Positions 7,889 through 16,464 are shown, numbered from the stretch's first letter. The stretch: DNA of 36,138 nucleotides from Pseudomonadota bacterium (GCA_010031735.1 RGZB01000016.1:1-36138); one strand, 5' to 3'. The notes: a model not told the origin generated them from the letters alone. Translations and numbers: made by a program.

Positions 7889-9094
7889 ATGGTCGATCAG
7901 CGCGATGAAATATATGGCAAGTTAGAGGCCGCCCAGCGCGTGATCGAGCATGCCGATACGTGTTCGATCCCGAAAGGCGATCCAGTCACAGGCTTAGAGG
8001 CCAAGCGCGATGTGATGACGGGTACGGGCCTCATGGCTTCGAGTTATCTCATGCCGTATCAGGCAAGCTGGGAACAGGCCAAAGGCATGTGTTCCGATAT
8101 CGTACTTGCATCACGCGCGGCATGCCGTCTGCTCGGCATCAAACTCGTGCGCCCGCAGACCGCCATCGGCAAGATGATGGAAACCGCGCGGGGCGAGATG
8201 TGGCATCCGGGCGAGGGCGACTTCCACGAGTATCTCGAGAAGACCGACCATCGTCGTTGGTTCATGGATGTGGAGACCGCGCATTGTGCAGAGTTCATGG
8301 CGCGACTTACGAAGACAGGCAGTGATGGCAAGAAGAGCATCCTGGGTGATACCTTGCTCCCGGTCGTAGCGACCTTAGAGCGGATCGGTCATAAGAATGC
8401 GAATGACCTAAGCGGCCCTGATATGCGCAGTTGGCGCGAAGCGCTCGGTGCCACGGACCATCCATGGCCTTCCGAGGTCGTGACCCGCACATCGTTTGCG
8501 AACCATCAGGTGAATGCCAACAAGGTGAAGCTCTATGCCTTTACCATCACGGGCCTGCTCTATCCGGACAGGCTGGCAAAGATGGAGATCACCGACTTCC
8601 GTGATTTCCCGCTCATCAATCCTGAAACCAAAGAGATCGATGACCCCGTTGTGATCCAGGCGATGAAGATGCAAGGCGACCTATGGGAGTTCGTGATCGA
8701 CAGCAAGCGCCTTAAATCGGCGCAAGCAGATTGCGCAGACCATGCGCTTGCCGATTATGTCACCGATTATTTCCCGAAAGAGCCAAAAGATGCACTGCTG
8801 GTGATCGTAACGGACGACCATAAGAATCACGAACGGCTGCAGCAAAGGGTGAAGGAAACCGGCATGGCTGACCGTGCGCTGATCCTCACTTCTGAGTCTG
8901 TTCCGCTCTATCTCCGCACATCAGCGGAGTATGTGCGTAATGAGATCAAATCTCACGCTTCGGTGGACGGTAAGCTGAAAGCGATGGAAGCAAGCGCTGC
9001 CAAGGTCGAAGCGGCTGTGCAGAAAGCCAAGGCGAACGGCAACGGCAAGAATAAGAACGGCACGGGCGAACACGCTCCCGGTGGCTGGCTATAG
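7889..9094 (+). CDS. Unrecognised 401-aa protein, possible degenerate NYN/PIN-like domain
   Basis: A soluble 401-aa protein without signal peptide or membrane helix. I do not recognise the N-terminal 200 residues, which look mostly helical. Around residues 265-335 the pattern WEFVIDSKRL, then DCADHALADYVTDYF, then LLVIVTDDHKNHERL, then RALILT resembles the alternating strand/helix order and acidic positions of NYN/PIN-like nucleases (compare the LvSgDsDF element), but the first catalytic Asp is not obvious, so any nuclease activity is doubtful. The C-terminus is an Ala/Lys coiled region followed by a Gly/Asn/Lys tail (KANGNGKNKNG). It starts one base after the 62-aa gene and ends 1 base from the stop of the converging DUF347 gene. 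Function is open. Confidence 0.8.
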   Translation: MVDQRDEIYGKLEAAQRVIEHADTCSIPKGDPVTGLEAKRDVMTGTGLMASSYLMPYQASWEQAKGMCSDIVLASRAACRLLGIKLVRPQTAIGKMMETARGEMWHPGEGDFHEYLEKTDHRRWFMDVETAHCAEFMARLTKTGSDGKKSILGDTLLPVVATLERIGHKNANDLSGPDMRSWREALGATDHPWPSEVVTRTSFANHQVNANKVKLYAFTITGLLYPDRLAKMEITDFRDFPLINPETKEIDDPVVIQAMKMQGDLWEFVIDSKRLKSAQADCADHALADYVTDYFPKEPKDALLVIVTDDHKNHERLQQRVKETGMADRALILTSESVPLYLRTSAEYVRNEIKSHASVDGKLKAMEASAAKVEAAVQKAKANGNGKNKNGTGEHAPGGWL

Positions 9095-9095
9095 C

Positions 9096-9857
9096 CTAGT
9101 GGTTCCCGGCTTTCTTTGAACTGAGCAAAATACCCACAATCATAATGACGGCGATCACGGCCGATGAACTGTAGCGGCTCAGATCCAACCCGCCATGATC
9201 ATACGGCTTCGTGAGAATATCGCCGAGCGTCGCACCGAGCGGGCGCGTTAAGATGAAAGCAGCCCAGAACAGAAGCGTATGCGATAGATGGGTAAAATAA
9301 TACGCCGCTGCGATCAGCACCAGCACGCCCCCGAAAACCAACGCGCCGCCTTCGTATCCGATGCCTGGCGTGTCAGCTAGGAAGTCGCCGAGTGCCGTAC
9401 CGAGCGTGTTAGAGAAAAGAATGGTCGCCCAGTAGAAGGCCTCCGCCTTCGGTGTGGTGATCGTATCGACGGAGACGGAGCCGAGCGAAAAATGCCAGAG
9501 CGCCAGCACTATCATAAGTGCGATAAAAAGGATAAGCGAACCGCCCGTATAACCGATACCCATCGACCGTGTCGCGAAATCGGCCATGGTGGTGCCGACG
9601 GTCGTGGTGGTCACGATCACCGCCCAATAAAGGAAAGGGTGGTAGGATTGGGTTTTGGTCTGGGCTATCACGCTTGCCAAGAAGAACACCGCGAATATGC
9701 CGGTGCCGGCGGCATAGCCCAGGTTCATCGTCATGGAAACCGCATCGCCCGCCGTTTCGCCAAAGGTGGTGGCAGCGATCTTGATGAGCCAGAAGGCGAG
9801 GGTAACCGCCGGGACTTTCCGAATGGTACCAACTGCTGAGTTTGATAACTGCTGCAT
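9096..9857 (-). CDS. COG4705/DUF347-type multi-pass membrane protein
   Basis: A 253-aa inner-membrane protein with about eight hydrophobic segments and four copies of a short internal motif: TTFGETAGD, TTVGTTMAD, NTLGTALGD and RPLGATLGD, each followed by a Gly-rich G(I/L)GY-like element in most copies. This repeat architecture is the hallmark of the DUF347 (COG4705) membrane-anchored family. The conserved Asp in each repeat suggests ion or cation handling, but that is inference. The start ATG and its likely ribosome site (AAGG) lie inside a perfect 17-bp palindrome (see 9854-9892). It is downstream of the chemoreceptor gene on the same strand, 52 bases away, and converges on the 401-aa gene. 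Confidence 0.82.
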   Translation of the reverse strand: MQQLSNSAVGTIRKVPAVTLAFWLIKIAATTFGETAGDAVSMTMNLGYAAGTGIFAVFFLASVIAQTKTQSYHPFLYWAVIVTTTTVGTTMADFATRSMGIGYTGGSLILFIALMIVLALWHFSLGSVSVDTITTPKAEAFYWATILFSNTLGTALGDFLADTPGIGYEGGALVFGGVLVLIAAAYYFTHLSHTLLFWAAFILTRPLGATLGDILTKPYDHGGLDLSRYSSSAVIAVIMIVGILLSSKKAGNH

Positions 9858-9892
9858 AGGCCTTGATTTATAACATAAATCAAGGCCTATGC
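9854..9892 (-). promoter_or_regulatory. Perfect 17-bp inverted repeat over the DUF347 gene start
   Basis: GCATAGGCCTTGATTTA (9854-9870) and its exact reverse complement (9876-9892) flank a 5-base spacer TAACA. The minus-strand start codon (9855-9857) and the preceding AAGG are in the arm. There is no U-run on either side, so it is not a standard intrinsic terminator. It could fold in RNA and block translation, act as the end of the chemoreceptor message, or be a protein operator. Confidence 0.85.
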
Positions 9893-9909
9893 TAAATGGT
9901 ATTTAGATA

Positions 9910-11553
9910 TTAAGCGGAGCGTATCGTGTGGAGGAAGTCTGCAACCCTCTGTTTGAGGGTTCCGGACTGCTGATTCAGGTTCTTGGCAGATTCCAAGACC
10001 TGCATGGCAGTAGTACCGGTTTTTTCGGCGCCACGTTCTACCTCAACCATATTGCGTGATATTTCCTGGGTGCTGGTGGAGGTACGACTGACGTTCTGTG
10101 CAATCTCGGTCATGACTGCGGATTGTTCTTCTACAGCCGATGCTACAGCGGATGCGCTTGCGGTCACCTGATCGATAATGCCGACAATCTGCACCACGGA
10201 TTCCACGGAAGATTTAGTGGCTGACTGCATTTCACTGATCTGGAATGTGATTTCCTCTGTAGCTTTTGCCACCTGGCTCGCTAGGTTCTTCACTTCGCTT
10301 GCCACCACGGAGAATCCTTTTCCGGCATCGCCGGCGCGCGCAGACTCGATGGTCGCATTAAGGGCCAACAAGTTGATTTGCCCGGCGATATCGGTAATCA
10401 CCTCAATCACTTCGCTGACGTTATTTGATTTATCCGACAATGCATCGATAGTCGTGCGTGCCGCTTTGGCAGTCTCTGCGGCCTGAGCAGCAATTTGGCT
10501 GGATTTTTGTGTTTGTGCACTGATCTCGCGTATCGCATTCGTCATCTCTTCGGATGCGGCCGCCACCTGGGTGGACATATGTGCCGCCTCGTTCGATGCC
10601 GTAACCACTAAATTCGAGCGCTTCTTGGTGTCTTCTGCAATACCGGTTACATTTTGGGCACCCGACTGCATTTGTGTCGCAGCGGTTGCCACTTGGGATA
10701 CCACATCCGTCACCGAAAGCTCAAAGCTATCCGCGAGTTTGTTCATAGAAGCCCGTTTTTGTTTTTCGGCCTCTATCTTCAACTGTTCTGCTTCTTTGTT
10801 CATTAACTCGATTCGAAGTGCGTTATCCTTGAACACCTGCACGGTGCGTGCCATATCCCCCATTTCATCCTTACGTTCACTGTAAGGAATGGTGATGCTG
10901 GTATCGCCTTTTGAAAGTGATTGCATGGATTGCATCATAGCGTTCAGTGGATTGAAAATCGAAAACATCGCATATACCGGTAGTCCGATCGCAATGATAA
11001 ACAAGCAGATCAGAGCGATTTTAAGCGCGGTGCCTATTATTTCTGATGATTTATGTAGCGCTTGAGACCATGCGAGGATCATGTCTGTCGCTTTGTCTTG
11101 ATCTTCTTCCAATACACTAAATACTTTATTGAATTCTGGCAGCATGGCGTTGGCCGAATCAAAATCGGTCTGTTGACTGATTTTCTGGCTATAGGAGGCA
11201 TAGGTAATAACGGATTCTTTGATTTTAACAAACTGTGCACGGATATCGTCCGGTATGTCGGTCGCGATATTCAGGTCCGTGTTTTTGACAAAATCCGCTG
11301 ACATATTCTTCACTTCGTCGGCGGATTCCTTATAAAGTTTTGTATCACCGGTTTTCATCGCAACCATGGCACTGTAGACGTTGCCACGAATGCCATCGTG
11401 TTTCATATCCGAATCCATATGGCGCTGGATGAGCTCAACCGATATCTTCTGCTGATTTGAAATGATGCTATCTTTATAATTCAGCCACTCTGTCATAAAA
11501 ACGATCACAACCAGTGTTGCGCCAAGACAGATAAATTTTGTTTTCAATTTCAT
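9910..11553 (-). CDS. Methyl-accepting chemotaxis protein
   Basis: A 547-aa transmembrane chemoreceptor. A first membrane helix (about 7-25), a helical periplasmic sensor of about 150 residues, and a second membrane helix ([21 protein letters not shown], about 178-200) are followed by a HAMP domain and a long cytoplasmic coiled coil. The kinase-control tip is clearly present: [20 protein letters not shown] then [14 protein letters not shown] (about 390-425). No C-terminal pentapeptide for CheR tethering is seen. It starts 14 bases after the stop of an OprB-type porin on the same strand, with a plausible AAGATG ribosome site, so porin and receptor are probably cotranscribed. The ligand is unknown; a substrate of the porin is a reasonable guess. 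No che kinase genes are in the window. Confidence 0.95.
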   Translation of the reverse strand: MKLKTKFICLGATLVVIVFMTEWLNYKDSIISNQQKISVELIQRHMDSDMKHDGIRGNVYSAMVAMKTGDTKLYKESADEVKNMSADFVKNTDLNIATDIPDDIRAQFVKIKESVITYASYSQKISQQTDFDSANAMLPEFNKVFSVLEEDQDKATDMILAWSQALHKSSEIIGTALKIALICLFIIAIGLPVYAMFSIFNPLNAMMQSMQSLSKGDTSITIPYSERKDEMGDMARTVQVFKDNALRIELMNKEAEQLKIEAEKQKRASMNKLADSFELSVTDVVSQVATAATQMQSGAQNVTGIAEDTKKRSNLVVTASNEAAHMSTQVAAASEEMTNAIREISAQTQKSSQIAAQAAETAKAARTTIDALSDKSNNVSEVIEVITDIAGQINLLALNATIESARAGDAGKGFSVVASEVKNLASQVAKATEEITFQISEMQSATKSSVESVVQIVGIIDQVTASASAVASAVEEQSAVMTEIAQNVSRTSTSTQEISRNMVEVERGAEKTGTTAMQVLESAKNLNQQSGTLKQRVADFLHTIRSA

Positions 11554-11567
11554 AATATATTCATCTT

Positions 11568-12836
11568 CTAGAAGTTAATATCGAATCGAATGCCGAATAT
11601 GGTTACGTTGTCCGTGACCGTATCCGTGCCCGGGTTAATGATGTATTGGAAGTCCGGCTGAACCGTGATGCCTCTTCCGAGCGTATCGCGGTAGTAAAGT
11701 TCAAACCCGTACTCATTGTCGTTTGCCACTCCTGCCACCGAATCAAGATACGTGTCGCCATTGTGTGCTTGTGTGAAGCCGACACCGATTTCGCTGTCCG
11801 GGCGTGTGGGTACCCAACCGTTCCCCACGATACCAAACTCGTAGTCCCACAAGGTTTGGGCGGTTTCGCCGTCGGCGATGCCGCCGCGCAGGAACACGCC
11901 GAGATCATGTCCTGTATTCTTATCATGATAAATCTGGTAGCTGGAAAGCAGATAGGCGCCCGCCATGCGACTCTTCAAAGGATTGCCATTCGCATCGACA
12001 TCGACGAGATGGTCCATTTTCTGTGTATAGGTCCAGGCGCCCAGTGCGAATTTATTCACTTCGCCCTCAACACCTTCGGCGGCTTTGGGTGTATATCCCG
12101 CTTCGGTGATGAGGAGCAGGCCATCCTCGCTCTCAAAATCGATATGCGTGCCATGCGGGCGATTCACATTACCTGGAACGCCATCAAATACGGCGGCAGA
12201 AATGTAAGTATTCTCGACCGGTACGACTTTGATGCGCGCTGCGACCGATGTCGTCGGGAAGATGGAGGGGCCATTTTTCCCGCTTTGCGCAAAGGTCTGG
12301 CCGATCTGCATCGTCGGTTTGATGAAATTGGCAGAGAGGTCAGTCACAGCAAATTCAGAATTCAAATCATGCAACCCTACGAGAATCGCGAGTTTATCAT
12401 CGAGGAAACTTTGCTCATCCCACAGTTCGTAGAGTTTGAACGTTGGCGTCCCCACTTCGATATTATCCATGCCCTCAATGCTGCCGACGCGGCTTTCGTT
12501 GGGTCTGCTTCCGTTATTGTTGATGAAGTAGATGAGCGCTTTATTGCCCTTGATCCCTAATAATTTTTTGCCGTCGAGGGCAAATTTGATGTCCAGGTTA
12601 TCAAGATAGTTGTTGCCGCGTTTAAGGCCACCTGAGGCAACGCTCCAGAAATCTGCCTTATATTCGATCGTGGTATCAATCCCTGCTTCTGCAAGTTTAT
12701 TGCGTTTCCCGCCCATATCACCCAGTAACGTATCCTGATAAGGATCTTTCTTATCTTCGGCGTGTGATAATGCAGGTAAAGCGGTAAGGGAGGTGCCTGC
12801 GATGATAAAAATTAGTTTCTTTGTAAAGTATGCCAT
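11568..12836 (-). CDS. OprB-type carbohydrate-selective porin, copy 1
   Basis: A 422-aa outer-membrane beta-barrel protein with a signal peptide ([20 protein letters not shown]..., probable cleavage after SHA). The body shows OprB-family features: [62 protein letters not shown] and the C-terminal [16 protein letters not shown], ending in Phe as outer-membrane porins do. OprB proteins allow glucose and other sugars through the outer membrane, though members have varied substrates. A good ribosome site (GAGGTG) precedes ATG 12836. It is followed by the chemoreceptor gene. It is closely similar to, and the same length as, the porin at 14345-15613, with the AraC gene between, pointing to a tandem duplication. 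Confidence 0.9.
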   Translation of the reverse strand: MAYFTKKLIFIIAGTSLTALPALSHAEDKKDPYQDTLLGDMGGKRNKLAEAGIDTTIEYKADFWSVASGGLKRGNNYLDNLDIKFALDGKKLLGIKGNKALIYFINNNGSRPNESRVGSIEGMDNIEVGTPTFKLYELWDEQSFLDDKLAILVGLHDLNSEFAVTDLSANFIKPTMQIGQTFAQSGKNGPSIFPTTSVAARIKVVPVENTYISAAVFDGVPGNVNRPHGTHIDFESEDGLLLITEAGYTPKAAEGVEGEVNKFALGAWTYTQKMDHLVDVDANGNPLKSRMAGAYLLSSYQIYHDKNTGHDLGVFLRGGIADGETAQTLWDYEFGIVGNGWVPTRPDSEIGVGFTQAHNGDTYLDSVAGVANDNEYGFELYYRDTLGRGITVQPDFQYIINPGTDTVTDNVTIFGIRFDINF

Positions 12837-13035
12837 TTTACACCTCGAAAGTGGTTACATGAGAAATTTCCTGCAACTTTAATACTTGGCGATGCAGTTT
12901 GAGTGTGAGGTAATAAAGATCGATGCTGAGTAAGAGTGTATGGATATCTACAAATAAGGATTTGATAATTTCGGTAACTTCTACCCTACTTTTATATTTT
13001 CCTGACATACTTAGATAAATTCCCAACTACACGAC

Positions 13036-13051
13036 ATGTTTGTACAAGCAT
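13036..13051. promoter_or_regulatory. Near-perfect palindrome upstream of porin 1
   Basis: ATGTTTGTACAAGCAT is a 16-bp dyad with 14 of 16 positions symmetric around TTGTACAA. It lies in the 240-base AT-rich gap between araC (stop 13077) and porin 1 (start 12836), so it could be an operator for porin 1. The rest of the gap shows no other clear signal to me. Confidence 0.3.
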
Positions 13052-13076
13052 TATGGTGTGAATCAGGATGTAAATA

Positions 13077-14087
13077 CTAGTTAGTTAGTGCCACTTTTAA
13101 GCGATTAATGCCATGTTTTGTTACGCCGATACGGTTCGCCATTCTCAGTGTTTGAGAGGGTGATTCCCCAAAGGCTTTAGCATAGTCCCGGCTGAAGCGC
13201 CCGTGGTCCAGGAAGCCACATTCTAAAGCAATTCGGGTAACCGTTTTATCTTCAGCATTTAGTAACATTTGTCGGGCATGTCGAAGCCTGACCTGCTTGA
13301 CAAAATTCAACGGTGAATAACCACGATGTTGTTTGAAGATGCTAAAGATACTGCGTGTACTGCAGTTAGTGATGGCTACCAGGTCTTCGATAAGAATCGG
13401 TTGGTTCCAATTTGCTTCGATATAGGCCTCTACCTGTCTTATTTCTCGTGGTGTGGCATAGGGGGATTGCCTCTCCAATATCGAACTCCAGCTATTAGAG
13501 ATAGAACACAAAATGCTAGTCAACAAGGTTTGCTCCAATTCAGCCAGCACAAAAGCCGGAATATGTTCGGTTGATGCCCCAATCAGTTGTTCGATGAAAT
13601 CGAACGTCTGCTTGAAGCGCTCAAAATGATGGTTTTTGTGGTCGAATATGGAGTCAAACTCAAGCGAAGTCGGCAGTGGCATTCCGGTAAGTGCGAATGC
13701 TTTCTGTGTCAGCTTCTCAAGACTTACCCGCAGAACCTTTTGCTGGAAATTAGGGCCGAATTGGATCTGTGCATCGGCTTTACTTATAACGGCTTGGGTG
13801 GGTTTTATGGAATAATTCTCCCCACGAATCTTTGTGCTACCCTGACCATTGACATGGAATTGAATTCTGAAATAGTCACTTTCGGGAAATTGTAGCGTGA
13901 TAGGTGCCCCATAAGAGCAGAACCATAAATCGGTGGTGGCGATAGAATGCTTGTATGCTTTAACGTCGAGCATGTGTTCGCTTTTTGGTAAATCAACGAT
14001 CTTTCCATTCAGTGTCGACCCGACAAAATGCTCCAGTTCGTTTAAACCTTTAATATTCAAGAAAGACGGAATCGTCTGAGTCACCAT
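13077..14087 (-). CDS. AraC-family transcriptional regulator
   Basis: A 336-aa regulator: an N-terminal ligand or dimerisation domain of the AraC-binding-like type (about 1-190) and a C-terminal double HTH (about 220-325). The DNA-binding region reads VEAYIEANWNQPILIEDLV, STRSIFSIFKQHRGYSPLNFV, the linker RLRHARQMLL, then VTRIALECGFLDHGRFSRDY and KAFGESPSQTLR, matching the family closely. It lies between two paralogous OprB porins, all on the minus strand, and probably controls one or both; that is inference from position. The gene is visibly richer in A and T than the flanking porins. The 77 bases before its start are AT-rich. The inducer cannot be told. Confidence 0.92.
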   Translation of the reverse strand: MVTQTIPSFLNIKGLNELEHFVGSTLNGKIVDLPKSEHMLDVKAYKHSIATTDLWFCSYGAPITLQFPESDYFRIQFHVNGQGSTKIRGENYSIKPTQAVISKADAQIQFGPNFQQKVLRVSLEKLTQKAFALTGMPLPTSLEFDSIFDHKNHHFERFKQTFDFIEQLIGASTEHIPAFVLAELEQTLLTSILCSISNSWSSILERQSPYATPREIRQVEAYIEANWNQPILIEDLVAITNCSTRSIFSIFKQHRGYSPLNFVKQVRLRHARQMLLNAEDKTVTRIALECGFLDHGRFSRDYAKAFGESPSQTLRMANRIGVTKHGINRLKVALTN

Positions 14088-14229
14088 TTCATTTCCTACT
14101 ATGGGTAATAACCGTTACAAGTAAACGCTTTTACACAAAATTCAACGTAACTCATATTTACATATGTGAGCACACGTAAACCTTACATCGCTACGATGCA
14201 TGCAAAGAAAAATATGAACCCTATGACTA

Positions 14230-14287
14230 TTAGCCATAGATTAGCCACTGCGTCATTGACCTTGGTCAAGTACACAGTGGCTAATCT
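14230..14287. repeat. Nested inverted repeats with TTAGCCA direct repeats
   Basis: AGATTAGCCACTG (14238-14250) is the exact reverse complement of CAGTGGCTAATCT (14275-14287). Inside the 24-base spacer is a second dyad, TTGACC-TT-GGTCAA (14256-14269). TTAGCCA also occurs as a direct repeat at 14230 and 14241, 11 bases apart. It lies between porin 2 (stop side) and araC (start side), so it may be an operator for araC, a terminator-like element for porin 2, or both; no U-run is evident. Confidence 0.6.
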
Positions 14288-14344
14288 GAAATGTAGGAAA
14301 TACAGGCTTAAAGGATTTTTTAAGCGCAAGCAGTCGGGGGCAGA

Positions 14345-15613
14345 TTAGAAATTGATATCGAAACGCACACCCAGGATCGTGGTGTTGTCCGTACCCTGAT
14401 CCATTCCGGGATTGATGATGTATTGGAAGTCAGGTTGCACGGTGATGCCTTTTTCGAGCTTGTCGCGGTAGTAGACTTCCAGGCCGTATTCGTTCCGGTC
14501 CGCTGCACCACCCACCGAATCCATATAGGTATCGCCGTTATGGGATTGGGAAAGGCCTGCGCCGATCTCGCTATCCGGACGGGTGGGAACCCAGCCGTTG
14601 CCGACGACACCGACCTGGTAATCCCAATCCACTTGCAGGGCATCATCGTTGGCGATGTCGCCACGCAGGAACAGACCCAGTGTATGTCCCGCGCGGGCAT
14701 CGTTATAGATTTGATAGCTTGAAAGCAAATACGCGCCTGCCTGACGGTCTTTCACGGGGTTGCCGTTGCTATCCACCTCCACCAGATTATCAGCCTTCTG
14801 GCTATACACCCATCCACCCACAGCGAATTTATTGACTTGGTATTCTACGCCTTCGGCGGCTTTCGGCGTGTAGCCGGCTTCTGCGATCATCAGCACGCCA
14901 TCCGAGCTTTCAAAGTCGATATGGGTACCATGCGGTCGGTTCACATTGCCTGGAACGCCATCGAATACGGCAGCGGAAACATAGGTTGTTTCGGTCGGTG
15001 CGACTTTCACACGGGCAGCGACCGAGGTGGTCGGGAACAGGGAAGGACCATTTCGCCCGCTTTGCGCGAAGGCCTGGCCGATCTGCATCGTCGGTTTAAG
15101 GAAATTCTTACTTAAATCCGTTACCGCGAATTCGGAGTTGAGGTCATGCAGACCCACGAGTACAGACAGTGTATCGCCGAAGAAGCTCTGTTCGTCCCAG
15201 GCCTCAAGCAGTTTGAATGTGTCGTGTATCACTTCAACATTGTCGATACCCTCTATGCTGCCCACACGGGAGGCACTGGGTTTGCTACCGGCATTGCTCA
15301 CGAAATAGATGAAGGCTTTATTCCCGTTGATACCGAGTAGTTTCTCGTTATCGAGTGTGAACTGGATATCCAGGTTGTCGAGGTAATTGCTGCCGCGCTT
15401 CAGGCCGCCGGATACCACGTCGAACATATCGGCCTTGTAATCGACGGTTACGTCTACGCCGGCATGCGAGAGTGTGCTCCGGTAACCCGCCACGTCACCG
15501 AGCAAGGTGTCGGCGTAAGGATCCTTTTCTTCTGCCGCATGGATAGGCTGTGCAATAGCGGCAAGCGCAGTGCTGAGCAGGAACACCGATAGTTTCTTGC
15601 AGTACATTTTCAT
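14345..15613 (-). CDS. OprB-type carbohydrate-selective porin, copy 2
   Basis: A 422-aa outer-membrane porin paralogous to the 11568-12836 gene. The signal peptide is MKMYCKKLSVFLLSTALAAI..., probable cleavage after IHA. It shares [47 protein letters not shown] and [15 protein letters not shown] with copy 1, and also ends in Phe. The differences concentrate in the putative loop segments, for example EVIHDTFKLLEAW against [13 protein letters not shown], and ADNLVEVDSNGN against [12 protein letters not shown], so pore selectivity may differ. The promoter region (15614-15786) holds a Fur-box-like site and a long dyad not seen before copy 1, so the two are likely expressed under different conditions. 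Iron or metal limitation is one possibility for this copy. Confidence 0.9.
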   Translation of the reverse strand: MKMYCKKLSVFLLSTALAAIAQPIHAAEEKDPYADTLLGDVAGYRSTLSHAGVDVTVDYKADMFDVVSGGLKRGSNYLDNLDIQFTLDNEKLLGINGNKAFIYFVSNAGSKPSASRVGSIEGIDNVEVIHDTFKLLEAWDEQSFFGDTLSVLVGLHDLNSEFAVTDLSKNFLKPTMQIGQAFAQSGRNGPSLFPTTSVAARVKVAPTETTYVSAAVFDGVPGNVNRPHGTHIDFESSDGVLMIAEAGYTPKAAEGVEYQVNKFAVGGWVYSQKADNLVEVDSNGNPVKDRQAGAYLLSSYQIYNDARAGHTLGLFLRGDIANDDALQVDWDYQVGVVGNGWVPTRPDSEIGAGLSQSHNGDTYMDSVGGAADRNEYGLEVYYRDKLEKGITVQPDFQYIINPGMDQGTDNTTILGVRFDINF

Positions 15614-15668
15614 GCTATCCTTACTGAATGGTTACGTAAGGAATGTCTAGCGGATTGCACGATCAAAT

Positions 15669-15687
15669 GCAAATGATAATCATTACC
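15669..15687 (-). promoter_or_regulatory. Fur-box-like site upstream of porin 2
   Basis: GCAAATGATAATCATTACC matches 16 of 19 positions of the classical Fur consensus GATAATGATAATCATTATC. It is 56 bases upstream of the porin 2 start. In Alphaproteobacteria Fur-family proteins may act as Mur or Irr rather than Fur, so the metal is uncertain. Confidence 0.55.
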
Positions 15688-15717
15688 TATACTAATAGGC
15701 TGATTAATATAGGTAAT
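15682..15717. promoter_or_regulatory. 15-bp imperfect dyad overlapping the Fur-like site
   Basis: ATTACCTATACTAAT (15682-15696) and ATTAATATAGGTAAT (15703-15717) are inverted copies with one mismatch around a 6-base centre. It overlaps the right end of the Fur-like site by six bases, so a second regulator might compete there. Its position about 70-100 bases upstream of the start suits an operator. Confidence 0.5.
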
Positions 15718-15786
15718 ATTTTGTATTCTACATAATATAATGCTGTAGCCCGCGTAAACCGGCCCATGTGGGTAGTGGATAAACGG

Positions 15787-16218
15787 CTAGGCGCGGGTGG
15801 TCGTCTTTACGTCCACGCTTGCTTTGATGGCATTGGAGTAGGGGCAGATACCATGGGTGGTTTCGACCAGCTTTTCCGCTTCCGTTTTCGGTAATCCCGG
15901 CAGATACACATCCAGCTCCGCGGTGATACCGAATCCGCCTTCGGAGCGCGGGCCGATACCGATCGTAGCGGTAACGGTGGTGCCGTTGGGGATTTTGATT
16001 TTGGTTTGCGAGGAAGCCACGCGCAGTGCGCCGAGGAAGCAGGCGGAATAACCCATGGCAAAGAGTTTTTCCGGGTTTGCGCCATCTCCACCGGGTCCGC
16101 CGAGCTCTTTCGGTACGACGAGGTTGAACGCCATGGTGCCATCAGCCAGTTCGGTTTTGCCATCGCGGCCGCCGCCGCTTGCAGTGGCAGTGGTTTTGTA
16201 TTTTGCATCAACAGTCAT
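15787..16218 (-). CDS. ohr: Organic hydroperoxide resistance protein (OsmC/Ohr family)
   Basis: A thiol peroxidase of 143 aa that reduces organic hydroperoxides. The two active-site cysteines are visible in YSACFLGAL and HGICPYSNA, and the Ohr-type segment GGDGANPEKLFAMG precedes the first. The tail SVDVKTTTRA is usual. The CPYSNA motif favours Ohr over OsmC proper. A strong ribosome site (AAAGGAGACATT) precedes ATG 16218. It lies just downstream of tRNA-Ser on the same strand and upstream of porin 2. I see no OhrR gene or clear OhrR operator in the window, so its control is unknown. Confidence 0.93.
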   Translation of the reverse strand: MTVDAKYKTTATASGGGRDGKTELADGTMAFNLVVPKELGGPGGDGANPEKLFAMGYSACFLGALRVASSQTKIKIPNGTTVTATIGIGPRSEGGFGITAELDVYLPGLPKTEAEKLVETTHGICPYSNAIKASVDVKTTTRA

Positions 16219-16270
16219 AATGTCTCCTTTGTGTAATTCAGTTCGCAGGTGATTTTTTGAACAGTTGGGG

Positions 16271-16360
16271 TGGCGGAAGCGGTGAGATTCGAACTCACGG
16301 TACCGTTGCCGGTACGACGGTTTTCAAGACCGTTGCCTTAAACCACTCGGCCACGCTTCC
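16271..16360 (-). tRNA. tRNA-Ser (anticodon UGA)
   Basis: The minus strand reads GGAAGCGTGGCCGAGTGG..., with the acceptor GGAAGCG pairing with CGCTTCC, a long variable arm typical of serine tRNA, the T-loop GTTCGAATC, and the anticodon loop CTTGAAA giving UGA. CCA is encoded at 16271-16273. Length is 90 nt. Confidence 0.96.
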
Positions 16361-16420
16361 GTAGGAATTCAGTGTTCTATCAAGGATATAGCAATATATC
16401 AAGTACTTATGAAAGAGACT

Positions 16421-16449
16421 TTGTTAAGGTTTTATTAAGGCTTTATTAA
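16421..16449 (+). promoter_or_regulatory. Candidate promoter of the 1422-aa gene
   Basis: TTGTTA (16421-16426) and TATTAA (16444-16449) are 17 bases apart in an AT-rich tract, 57-85 bases before the start codon. Transcription from here would place the hairpin at 16465-16498 in the 5' untranslated region. Confidence 0.4.
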
Positions 16450-16464
16450 CATTATCTTAAGTAA

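Noticed and set aside
11646-12560. 304-aa ORF antisense to porin 1
   Set aside because: The porin frame has a signal peptide, OprB motifs and C-terminal Phe; a matching antisense shadow appears under porin 2.
12838-13026. 62-aa ORF between porin 1 and araC
   Set aside because: It ends over the porin ribosome site in an AT-rich promoter gap, has no ribosome site of its own and no family likeness; a real small peptide cannot be fully excluded.
14166-14348. 60-aa plus-strand ORF between araC and porin 2
   Set aside because: Non-ATG start without ribosome site; it runs through the palindromes and into the porin 2 end.
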